Origin: Litoditis marina
Taxonomy: Eukaryota > Nematoda > Chromadorea > Rhabditida > Rhabditidae
Assembly (NCBI GenBank): GCA_964036275.1
Contig: OZ038435.1
Coordinates: 6,805,687-6,869,686, forward strand
DNA length: 64,000 bases
Reading direction: 5' to 3'
Shown here: positions 34,001 through 43,300 of the stretch, piece by piece
How the letters are laid out: each line of letters starts with the position of its first letter
How positions within the stretch are numbered: position 1 is the stretch's first letter
Made by a program: the position numbers and the translations under genes
Notes under the pieces: model-generated
The model's input: the letters and a program-made list of their open reading frames with translations, nothing else
What the model was told of the DNA's origin: nothing
The model's database searches: none

Positions 34001-34900
34001 ATGAGTAATTTCTGCTTCGAAAATAGTTAAGCAATGATTATAATAATGGTAGTAGTTATAACAAGAAGAAAATAATGGAGTGGAAATAGAGGGTAAAAAC
34101 ATAATTACTGACATCACTGAGCACAGTAGTAACATATGAACGGTTTAAGTTAACAAAGTGTGCCGCAGAACCTAGTATTAAGAAGTTGGTGATTTATTAG
34201 TTGGTATTAGGCGAATTGTACTGGTTCTGATTCTGTGATTATTTTTTGTTTTGTATTGTGTTGTGTTGTCTTGTTATGTATTGTGATTAGTTGTCTTTGT
34301 GTTTAAGGTGTATGTGGCTCATCTTCGAATGCGACAAACGGACAGACCGCGGGTTCTGAAGTTGGCCCTGAAAGGAAAAGAGTCGAAACGATTCACAAAG
34401 TGCTTCCACGCATGGGGAAAACATAAGGTACGTTCGCAGCCCGTGTGCACAAATATCCCTAGTTTCTAAATGAAATATGCTTGGTTTTTTTTAACCGCGC
34501 CTTGAACGCTTTAACCGTTAACCGAATTTATGGTAAAAACTTTTAGTAACCACTTGCTAACCGCAAATTTCACCCAAAAGACGGTCGAAAAAAAGGTTAC
34601 TGAAGAAGGGTTAATAGGAAAATGATTAAATGGTTAACTGAAGCGCGGTTAACTGGCAGGGTTAACGAAGTTTACGGATACTTGTTGACTTTGCCATATC
34701 CTTGCATACACTTACAACCTAACATATTTGTTTATGGATAAACTTTAAATGCGGTAGTTAGAACGAACGTGGCCTTGCATCTGAAGTGGTTGTTTGGGAC
34801 AATTATGGGTGTAAAATTTTAGCAAGTATACAAAAGCTGTCCTGTTGTGCTTTTCGAAATTGATAATTTTTCACTATTTAAGGTTCCACCTGGAGAGTAG
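16251..34900 (+). CDS. fli-1: Flightless-1 homologue (leucine-rich repeats plus gelsolin-like domains), complete
   Basis: Actin-regulatory gelsolin-superfamily protein, cytoplasmic and nuclear, with an N-terminal LRR protein-interaction module. Exons: 16251-16310, 16586-16663, 17127-17255, 17651-17815, 18645-18796, 18885-18975, 19410-19502, 19784-19934, 20176-20368, 20884-20971, 21109-21150, 21450-21593, 22650-22745, 22800-22823, 23062-23133, 23532-23639, 24598-24722, 25162-25293, 25803-25941, 26210-26336, 26640-26719, 27021-27086, 27809-27888, 28190-28280, 28676-28783, 29608-29751, 30734-30862, 31251-31376, 31651-31832, 32082-32220, 32690-32796, 33255-33357, 33727-33840, 34308-34427, 34883-34900. 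Every junction keeps frame; 1271 aa, the family length. Residues 1-400 are LRRs ([18 protein letters not shown]), 401-526 a charged linker, 527 onward gelsolin repeats ([54 protein letters not shown]). The 8-codon micro-exon 22800-22823 and the five-codon last exon are the least certain. Confidence 0.96.
18094..18410. repeat. Two adjacent U-type repeats
   Basis: 18094-18257 and about 18277-18410 share GTGGGCAGGTCACAGAGACG-like text: CAGGTCAGAGAGACCCAGA / CAGGTCACAGAGACGCAGAC, then TGTCTGCG..CTCATTGAT, and each closes with TTTCTGAG or GTTCTGAG. Ends are partly inverse (CCAATTGGCCAGCCAC / TAGCTGGCCAATCG). Both lie in flightless-1 intron 4. Confidence 0.6.
19118..19292. repeat. U-type repeat
   Basis: Third nearby copy in flightless-1 intron 6: GAGAGAGTGTGCAGGTCAGA, GACGCAGACTGTCTTAGCCT, GTCTGCGGTCTAATTGACCT, ending GGCGCGAATGTTTCTGAG. 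Half of it is the inverse of the other half, so it folds as a hairpin. Confidence 0.65.
21686..21714 (+). repeat. Echo of the flightless-1 exon-12 donor region inside the following intron
   Basis: CAAGGTTATACATGTGAGCA plus the following GGGGGGTA repeats the sequence across the real donor at 21593/21594 (CAAGGTTATACAGGTGAGCA then GGGGGCTA), with only two differences over 28 nt. The reading frame stays open between the two GTGAGC donors. The second could act as a cryptic 5' splice site but would change the frame. Confidence 0.65.
23910..24136. mobile_element. T-type hAT-like element with TTCGAG interior
   Basis: Bounded by TAGGGTTGTTAA and TTAACAACCCTA. The interior is almost entirely TTTCGAGTTTTCGAG-type repeats, purine/pyrimidine skewed between halves. 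AT repeats on both sides hide any target duplication. The larger sister copy at 60855-61357 has a recognisable 7-8-bp duplication. Located in flightless-1 intron 16. Confidence 0.75.
25027..25084. repeat. (CT)n microsatellite
   Basis: Nearly perfect CT dinucleotide run of about 56 bp in flightless-1 intron 17, 80 bp before the exon at 25162. Confidence 0.95.
25354..25588. repeat. Q-type element
   Basis: TATAGTTCGTTTCACCAATC at the left, TACTGTAGAGGGTTATAAG and GAACAGACTATA at the right, 235 bp. The interior has a variant of the recurrent motif (CATCAAACTACGAAACG). In flightless-1 intron 18. Confidence 0.8.
26539..26576. other. Short GC-rich hairpin
   Basis: ATGTCCCCGCTCC pairs with GGGGCGGGGACAT (12 of 13 bp) around a 12-nt loop, in flightless-1 intron 20. 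No repeat copy seen elsewhere in the window; function unknown. Confidence 0.5.
27481..27577 (-). mobile_element. tRNA-like SINE element (family 2)
   Basis: On the minus strand CTCGGGTTCGAACCCCCG is a perfect T-arm/B-box. The 5' CCTGCC and 3' GGCAGG could form an acceptor-like stem. TATAGCCGATTGCTTGTGT may be the A-box region. A second copy, with CATGGTCAGATGGCCGGTTG and GAGTTCGATACCC, is at 46262-46345. The D-arm does not fit a working tRNA. In flightless-1 intron 22. Confidence 0.55.
29100..29222. repeat. Dispersed repeat shared with 33892-34003
   Basis: TTCGCGTCGTTTCGAGGCGG, then TGATCAT, ATATCACATTATC, CAAAACGTCTT, and CAGTAGTGGTACAGTTGATT followed by TCTCAT and GGACATTCGTATG. About 110 bp are nearly the same at 33892-34003, in another flightless-1 intron and the same orientation. 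In this copy an unrelated coding-like segment follows immediately. Confidence 0.75.
29215..29480 (+). pseudogene. Fragment resembling mitochondrial ribosomal protein L43 (L51/S25/CI-B8 domain)
   Basis: An open frame ends at 29480 (TGA) and includes [20 protein letters not shown] followed by [20 protein letters not shown] and IEKLLDT. MRPL43/L51-type domains have the same pattern: P-G-hydrophobic-Y-hydrophobic-x-SRP, then R-hydrophobic-x-x-EY-x-x-G, then a helix. The expected N-terminal part and the C-terminal extension are missing. It lies in flightless-1 intron 25 on the same strand, directly after a dispersed repeat. Most likely a captured or retro-copied gene fragment; a chance frame or a small nested gene are alternatives. 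Confidence 0.4.
29765..29876. repeat. P-type element with truncated right end
   Basis: Begins TATACTGTTAGTCAATTGCA and runs to CTAACTTCACGTG, where the usual ACTATTCAATTTACTTCTAG end is missing. At that exact point a copy of the preceding flightless-1 exon end begins. Confidence 0.75.
29877..29912 (+). repeat. Echo of the flightless-1 exon-26 end after a P element
   Basis: TCGACATGATCGAGTTCTTT followed by GTGCTGGTCGGTT repeats the exon end and donor at about 29727-29757 (TCGACATGATAGAGTCATTC, GTGCTGGTCAGTT) with about 80 percent identity. The donor GT is retained. Confidence 0.65.
30161..30435. repeat. R-type element, copy 3
   Basis: GTGAATTCTATATCTAACCG to CGGTTACATATAGAATTGGC, 275 bp, with GGTAACC / GGTTACC arms throughout. 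In flightless-1 intron 26. The right end, complete here, shows what is missing from the interrupted copy at 10465-10709. Confidence 0.75.
32270..32545 (+). mobile_element. tRNA-like SINE element (family 3) with long tail
   Basis: A-box-like GACCTAGCCACTGATTTATA, then B-box CACGTTCGATCCCCACC about 35 bp on. A body of about 200 bp follows (CCTCCCCTGGTGCTCCGTGG, GACTGTCCCTTGCAAGTTCC) and ends in a T-rich tail. The layout is that of a Pol III-transcribed SINE. Only copy in the window; in flightless-1 intron 30. Confidence 0.5.
33071..33183. repeat. W-type palindromic element, copy 1
   Basis: Almost fully self-complementary: AGGACGATTATGGGGACCGA at the left, CAGTCCTTTAAACTGCGATT in the middle, its inverse CTTGCAGTTTAAAGGACTG, and CGATTGGACCACATAATCGT at the right. 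Copy 2 is at 41614-41727. Confidence 0.8.
33892..34003. repeat. Dispersed repeat, second copy
   Basis: Matches 29100-29222 (TTCGCGTCGTTTCGAGGCGG ... GGACATTCGTATG) without the L43-like segment after it. In flightless-1 intron 33. Confidence 0.7.
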
Positions 34901-37340
34901 ATCTGCATGAACGAGGCTGGCTGATCGTGGTTTTGAAGTGCATGTTTCTTCTCATAGTTACTGAAAATTATGCGTTTTTTTTTTAAATTTACTTCTGTAG
35001 TTTGATTGATAATTACGATTTTTGAATGTTCGATTGTATTCTAGTTGCATAATAGTTCTATTATAGATTTTTTTCAAACTCTATTTCAGCAATCTCGAGC
35101 TCACTTGTGTATCTGGGTGTTTTTTTGTGTTTTTAGTCGCGTCAAGTGTTAGTTTATCAGTGTGATTCGATTTTTGAGAATGATAGGATACTTTTTATTG
35201 TAATCATAATACTTTTTGGTGTAATCAGTAGCTACTAATCATCAGCTCAGCTATTTAGCCTTATCAGACGTGTATGCTTTTGTTTAACTTTTTATTTATA
35301 TGATTTATGGCTTTATTCATATTTATTGAATACTTTTCATTTTAGACCGTACAGGTGCTTTAGACTACTTTCACAGTTTGTTTCAATGTTTTTCCGTTGT
35401 ATTTATTGTAATTAAGGTAGTGGAGTTAATGAAGATGTTTATAGTTTGATATATAGGAGCGGGGATTTTGGACTGGCTCGAATGAGATTTTATAGACACA
35501 TTGACATTTACCCATAGGATAGGTGAGCGAGACGCAAGCTAAAATATCTATCTTTGAATATACATCGAAACTTTTGCTTACATACTGTTTTGTGGTGAAT
35601 GAAGACGATAATCGACGTAGAACTATAGTTTATTCGGTAAAAACATTTTCATTTAATTCAATTCGCGCTTGAACCATAGGGATCAAACTACAATTACAGA
35701 AAGCGAAAAAAGACCATCGCTCCCCAAATCGACCCCTGTCAAAATATGTTTTTGTCTTTGTCGTGCTGTACTTTGTAGTTTGCTCGCTGTCTAAGTCGAT
35801 AAACGAACTGTTAGACAGGCGCGGATGCTGCACACTCATACATGGTCTGTAGAGTGGTTAACCAATTCCGAAAAACTAATTCAATTCAATTCCTTAACCA
35901 CTCTAATGGTCTGCCATTGTGGACCTCATACTTTTGAAGTGTTCTCATGCTTCAATTCATAATTAAAGTTCTATTATTTGTTTGACAGGCAATTTTTTCA
36001 ATGAACAAAAGAGCTGACCGGTAGTTAACTTTATATTGCCTTTCACTCTAGTTAATCATTATACTATTGATAAGTTGTTCAAAAATGAACGTAGCGGTAC
36101 TCTAATAACTAAAATAACCATGAGGAAATCAAAAACGTGAGGAAATCAATTTTTACTCGTAGAAAAGTAAGTTATCTGGTTATTCCAGTAACTATGCACT
36201 TTATCGTATTAATTGTTCACTTTCCGATGCATCTTTTAAGACGTTTGACGCTGTAGTTGACTAATTTTATTTGGCCGTGTTTGTACCATAGAAGCTTTTT
36301 GTCCCCTATAGACGACCTCCTTATCTGTGTTCCTAGTAAAACCGTGTCTTATCTATACACCCCCCCCCCCTCTCCTCGTATTGGACTTTTTATCCACTCC
36401 TTACAGCTACTAGGTTACGAATCTCTGCTTCTCCCTGTTTCCACACTATGTTTTGTTCTCTACCCATTTTACTCTTAAACATCAAATGAATGGTCCCTAG
36501 AACGTGACTGCATGTGATCCCATGTCATGTATCGCACGTTTCACGGGATTTTAAGATTGCTTGTTCGTAAGTTAGAAAACGGCGTATTGGGATATACTGT
36601 TGGTCAGCACAGTCACGTGAAACATGTTAAACACAGCAGAACTCAGTAACGTGCAATGACAAAGTGCACGATGCCTCATTATAGAATGCTTACTTTACGT
36701 GACTATTCAATTGACTTCTAGTATAGGTATAAGGATATGGGTTTATGAAACAAAGTTACCAATTTTCAAGACTATCAGAATAAAAACCTTGTATCCAAAT
36801 TAATAAGTTTATGTTTTGCCCTAAAAACATCCTTGGTTGATCCTGTATCACAAGTGTAACTGATTAAGATTAATGACAAAACAATCAAATGTCACGAACA
36901 GTAACTGGACACAACAACTGTGGGGTTTGGAATTATCTCCACATCATTATGAATAGCTATCATCAAGCTCTCTCTCTCTCTTTTCACATTTCCTAATTCA
37001 TTTTGTGGTTTTTGTCAATATAGAGCCATTGATTGAAAAACTGTGCCGAACTTTGTTCACAAACTTGAAGCTGTCTCGCTCGAACTATACAACTAGAAAC
37101 ATTAATATAACTACTACATGACAGGGTAGTTTTCCAAACTTGTTAGTCTTTTTGATGTCTAATTAACTTTAATCCTACTCGAATAATTTGTTTCAAAAAA
37201 CGTAACATCGCAATCCGATCAATTAAGTTTTGATAATGATCATTCTCCATTCTGCTTTTCGCACCTGTGAACATTTCTTGATTCAACGTTTATAAAAAAT
37301 TATATTATTTAGTTTATTCAATTTCATCAATTCAAGGGAA
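34901..37340. other. Intergenic region between flightless-1 and the phospholipase B-like gene
   Basis: 2.4 kb, AT-rich, with no coding exon recognised. It holds the flightless-1 3' UTR, an inverted pair of the recurrent motif at 35684-35697 and about 35772 (GATCAAACTACAA / TTTGTAGTTTGCTC), a run of C at about 36360-36370, and a P element at 36594-36725. Before the next ATG, TTTATAAAAAATTATATT (near 37290) could be TATA-like, and ATATTATTTAG ending at 37312 could be a spliced-leader acceptor. Confidence 0.55.
36594..36725. repeat. P-type element
   Basis: TATACTGTTGGTCAGCACAG to CAATTGACTTCTAGTATA with GTCACGTGAAACATG and CTTTACGTGACTATTC arms. About 600 bp upstream of the phospholipase B-like ATG. 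Confidence 0.8.
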
Positions 37341-40300
37341 ATGCGCCTATTTTCGGCCTGCCTTCTCGCGGGTCTCCTGGCTATTGCCGCCGGGCATAGA
37401 ACCAAATTCGCGAAGAAACACCTGGACACAAATGTTGGTGAACTACATAATAATTAACATAAAATCATTATGTATCAGAACCAAACTATTAAGACTCATG
37501 TGAAGTTCTATGGACAGTTGTGTTCATCGTAAACTTGTGGAAACGGTAAGAAGATAAGTGTACTATACTCTGTTTCTCACGTCCATGTCCTTCTACAGTA
37601 ATTCGTCAAGTATTCACGAGGCTTTTTTAGATCAATAATTAAGTGTTTTGGTGCCAAACTTACAGAGTTTGTAGTAGTAAAGGCGTGGAAGACACCACCA
37701 AAGTTTGAAAAAAAAACCAAAAACACTAACATACGAAACTTTGACTTGGAGGTTTGAGCATATTACTGTAGAGGCAAGTGGGTGGAACGAACTATACATG
37801 CCCAACTATCGGAGAAATGTGTCTAGCAGTATGTACAACAGGCCACGATTAATTTACCCTGCGGGCTTCATTTCACATACTATAACCTGTAACGACGTTG
37901 ATTGCTCGTAGAGCACAGACTGTTTCGAAGTTGTGAAACGTGATTGAGTTTAGATGTTCAGGTTGATAGAAATCTTTCTTGGGGAAACTGAATTTTGAGA
38001 TATTCAATATATTTCTTTGAATTTTTCAGGAAATTCCCAAGAAGAATGTTCACGGCACCTCCCAATACAAGTACGAGTACGTGTCTATTTGTCTGAACGG
38101 GACCACTGAAGATGTTCTGGAAATCCAACCGGGAAAGACGTGCGACGAAGAGGGCGCCCAGGTGGCACTCGGAAAATACACCAACCAGGTCAACTCCACC
38201 GGGTACGTGGAAATACCAAGTATCTGCATAGTCGCGTGAAACATCTCAAACACATCAAAACTCAGAAACAAAGTGTACGATTCCTCATTAGAATGCTAAC
38301 TTTACGTGACTATTCATTTTACTTCTAGTATATACTACTAGTAAATGGAACAGATATGTGAAACGTAAGTGTGTACACACGCTCTTCACTGTAAGTCTCA
38401 CTCTTTGTCTGTTCTAGAACTAAGTGATAATCAGACAACACAGAACTTTCATTGTTTGTATTGACAGTTTACATTTTCCTCTAGAAAATATACGTTTTGT
38501 GTTCACAACTCTTAACTGGCCGGGTCCTATATGTTTCAAATTTTGCGGTTATTGAGAACTAACCCTTGGATGTTGTGGTTTGAAGTACTCTTCGTTCAAA
38601 TGTGGGAAACACCGGAAATGAGAAACAAGACAGTACGCTCTGAACGTATTTCAGCAAAACTGTGGCCACTGAAACTTTTTGCGAAATTTCCCACGCATAC
38701 TCATGTGAAATTCGAACAATTCAAAGGAGACCGGAGAGCAACATGGTTTCTCGTAAAGATGCTGTATCCTACTTTTGATTGGACGCGTTGCGTGTCGCGC
38801 GGCATTGTCATGTGAATGTCACGTGGACTGATCAAACTAATATACGAGTTATTTGTGCTCTCTAATCTCGATACAGTTAAAAGCAGCTCGAAACAAAACC
38901 TCTGCTTAAGTTGCGTTTTGGTCTCCTTTAAATTGCGTTAATTAAAATTGTTCTGTGAGCTTCTGTTTGCCTATACTAGAAGTAAATTGAACAGTCACGT
39001 AAAGTTAGCATTCAAATGAGGCATCGTGCACTTTGTCATTGCACGTTTCTGAGTTCTGCTGTGTTTAACATGGTTCACGTGACTTTGCATTTGACTAACA
39101 GTATACGAGTAGTTTCTTTTTTTCGATCTGAACAGTGATATGTTCTGGTGATAGATTAGATTATGGGTAGACAGTAAACCATCGATCCATCGGCTCAGTA
39201 CCATATTCATTCGCCATTCTGATAAGACACGCAGAAAAAGTACCGGGAACAATTTTCGAATAACCATTCGGCTCACCAATGCTCGATGTAGCCATTCTCA
39301 ATGTAGAACACAGAAGATGTTCCGTGAAGGACGAAAAAGTTTATGTTCGGATTGAAGTGAAAGTATGATATTTTTTATATGCTTACCGTACATTAAGTTG
39401 TGTTGGAAGAACTTGGATGAGAGGTAGAATGTTACGGCGAATTGTACTATCCAATCCCGTAATAAGCTTTTTCTGTATAAACTATTGTAGTATTGTATTT
39501 CACTGAGTACTTCAGATGGGGTATTCTTGAGATCGAGACGTTCCCCGGCCATTCCTATGATGTACAGGCATACGCTGCCGGAGTCGCAGAAGGTATGAAA
39601 AGAGAATTTATTTATTTCAACTAGAACCCGAAGAGAATTGAAATACCTGAACATTTCGGGCAATATCTTTTGATTTAGTTTTTATTTCAACTTCAAAGGG
39701 GGCCTCATGCTATGGTGAGATAGACAAAGGAGAACGGACCTAACAATTGTTATTATCATTCGTCCTAATTAAATAGTTAGTTGAAACAATAATACACTAT
39801 AAAATTTGAAAGTTAGTTTACTATACCTGAAAGAAGGACGATTCGTAAAAAGTGGGGGACCAGAAAGTGTGTGAGTTCTGATTAGGTTAATGTGCTCAGT
39901 TAGAGATGTACTCAAAACCGTTTCGACCCTGATTCAAGACGGTTTTGGGTTTTCTCAGAGGGTTGGGTCATCATCAGTTGAACCCCTCTGAGAAAATTAA
40001 AACAGGACGAAAAGACTTACTGACCGTCTTCTAGCGGAGAATTGAGAGAAATGGACATTGCTCTAACTTCATTGCACATTTCAAGCTCGAAAGCTGGTAT
40101 ACGTGTTTCCACCTTACCATGTTAAATGAGTTCTGTTCGGTTTCACCGTTTTCTGCAAAAAGTGAACAATACGATGTTGTGAATGAGTGTGCAACAAAAA
40201 AAGAACAATACATTTGTTTGCACTACGGTTCACAAAAACAGAGTATACAAAGTATAACTTGAACGTAAAAGTGCATAGTGGTTTCCCCTAAGAACGTTGT

Positions 40301-43300
40301 GAACCGTTGTGCAAACAAATGTATTGTTCTTTTTTTGTTGCACACTCATTCACAACATCGTATTGTTCACTTTTTGCAGAAAACGGTGAAACCGAACAGA
40401 ACTCACACACTTTCTGGTCCCCCACTTTTTGCGAATTGTTCTCTTTTTGCTAGTTGTACTAGTACAACCACTTCTAGAGTTGACTTAGAAAACGATTTTT
40501 GAATAGTGGTGACCATCAAACATCCTGATATCTGGAAAATCCGAGTTTTCAAACGATGTGATCCTACTTTTTTAAAATATTTTTGGCGCTAATTGACCTC
40601 TTAAATTGGTGTGACAGGCGAAACTGGTTCAAAAAACAGCTTTTTCTGCTTCGTTAATTAAAATCTGAATATTGTGAAAAATCTGTGTCATTACAGTACA
40701 AAGAGAATCTTTTCTCAATTGGCGCGAACGGGCGCCAGCCATTGGCGCCATATATGGAACATGTTACTCTTATTGGTAAAAAATAACTGGAATGAATGGC
40801 CTCGACCAATTAGCACAATTTCCGACTGTTTTTTGGTTCAGAAACCCTATTTTTAATTTTGGCGCCATTTGGCGGATAAAGTACCGTTTTGGCGCAGAAT
40901 CTCAAAGAAATGTTGGTATCCAAGCCGTATTCGTCAACTATGTTCATAGTTCGGACATCTGTGGAACATATCGCTCGTTACCCTACTTTCCTAGCGTTGT
41001 TCTAGTTTGGCGCCACTGGGCGCCAGCGTTTGGCGCCAAATATAAACCATGAGACCAAATTTTCAGAGAAGCCTGGAATTCACTAATCTAACCTCTGTGC
41101 AAATTTTGGGAGCATTTCATCCATGGGAACACATATTTTCCAGCTTCTGGCGCCTATTGGCGCCCGCGCCAAGCGCCAAACAAAACGTGACATCACCAAA
41201 CTTTGGGGGCCGAGCTAACTTTGGGGTCTACGCATGTGTGCCGAATTTCAGCCGAATCGGTCCTGTAGTTAAAAAAATAATTTTCTATGTGGACACCGGA
41301 CGAGCGACGCGCTCCGAGCGACGAGGGACGAGGGACAACGGAAATTTTCATAACGACACAACAGCATAACTTTTTTCAACCTTGACCGATTTTCCTATTA
41401 TCATCTTCATTCACCCCAAAACAGTATGTAAGCAAAAGTTTCGATGTATATTCAAATTTTTCTACACAACATGTATGGAATAGATATCTAGCTCTCTCTC
41501 TCTTTAAATTTCGAAAAAATGTTTTATTCGAAGAGTTTTGTGGTTTGAAAGCCAAAAATGGGTGCGCAATGGCCAAACCAAACACAGCTCACACGCAGCG
41601 CTTCGCGCTGCGCGCGATTATGTGGACCAATCTCGTGTCAACGGTCCTTTAAACTGCAATTGGAAAATGTATTGCAGTTTGAAGGACTGAAGCGTTGGGA
41701 TTGGGCCACATAATCGTCCTTCTTGAAAATGATTTTCTCAGGCGAACTAACCCGTCAACAGATCTACTTTCACTACAAGAACACCATTCAGGAACTGTGC
41801 AAAGGACACTCGTGAGTTTGCTCATATAGTCGTTGCCAACGGAATGGCGGTAGGGTACTGTATCTCTCACTTTCCGCTGTGCACACATAGATGCTCGATT
41901 CCAAAGCTTGCTCGTTATGTGCTTTGATAGCGCAGTGGTTAGCGCTCTGCTACTAATCTTTTGCTCGCAGGTTCGATTCCGGCGAGAAACAAAAGTTTAT
42001 AAACTTGGAACTCACTATACAGACTCACCGATGAAAAGTTGTCGCATCTTAGTTGTAGTTCGGTCTAGAGTTCACGAGTTTTGACCGAAAACCGACGGGA
42101 TCAGACTAATTACAACTACGGCGGGATAGAACAACATACACATGCTTGTATTGAAAAGAGCGAACCGTATATAGTGAGTGGCAAAGTAATAATTTTCTGT
42201 CTCTCGCCGGAATCGAACCTGCGAGCAAAATGTTCGTAGCAGGGCGCTAACCACTGCGCTATTAGAGAACATAAACGGTGAGCTTCGTAATCAAAGACAT
42301 GCGTGCGTACACAGCGGAACGTGAGATATACAGTACCCTCCCGTCTTTTCGTTGGCGACGACTCTATGTAGTTTAAATGGACTTCTGACAAAACCAGTTT
42401 ATTCAGATGTCCTTGTGAATCTGCTGATGATTTTGTGTCAACGTAGCAACATGGATTATCTTTCTTTCGTTTAGCCTAGTCTGTATTTTCTGTATTAAAT
42501 TTACCACGTAAACGTGGAAATACATACCATGTCCTGAGTTAGATCAATTTGTCGCGTTCTAGCAGAAGCACTACGATTATGATCGCACGAGTTTCTGGAC
42601 TTTCTGAACCTAGATTTTTTGTATTTAGTAACTACTGCAAGAAGCTCTACAAGTATCTGGCGAAGAATTTGGACTGGCTGCGCACCCAAGTGAAGGAGAA
42701 GCCCGTCACCGATCTGTATTGGAGACATGTACGTTTTCTACAAGTCCTGTGGCCGTATTTTGTAAGCTCAAATAGGGCCGGGTAAGCTGATTGAGCAAGA
42801 TTCAAAAAGTGTACTACAAATTAGTGACTCATTTGTCTCAATAGTTATCTTGTTCTTATCCAAAACTAGCACACCTGAGCTCAACTAGCAGAAAATATAG
42901 TGAAATAGTTTTAACCTGAATTAGTAATTGATTCATGAAATTTGGCTCAAATAGCTTACCCGGCTATTTGAGCTCACAAAATACGGCCACAACTTCTTTT
43001 TGAATCTCGGCATTGTTGTGTATATGATTTGATTTCGTAGTTGAACAGTACACGAGGTAGTATGATGACATAATCTATTGTGGCGACGTTACGAAATAAA
43101 ACCATGTACGTTTTGTTTCCTTTCAAATATGTAAAAACGTTTTTTGTCAACGTCTCAGCAGGTGGCTTTGCAATTTCATTGCATTTTGTAACAAACTCAT
43201 ACTGACGCGAAAAGTTGGCCTTCTTTACGATTTTCAAGTTGCTCTCTATTTATGTGGGACGCCTACTGATAGTATGAAGTTGCAGTGGTTAGATTTAGCT

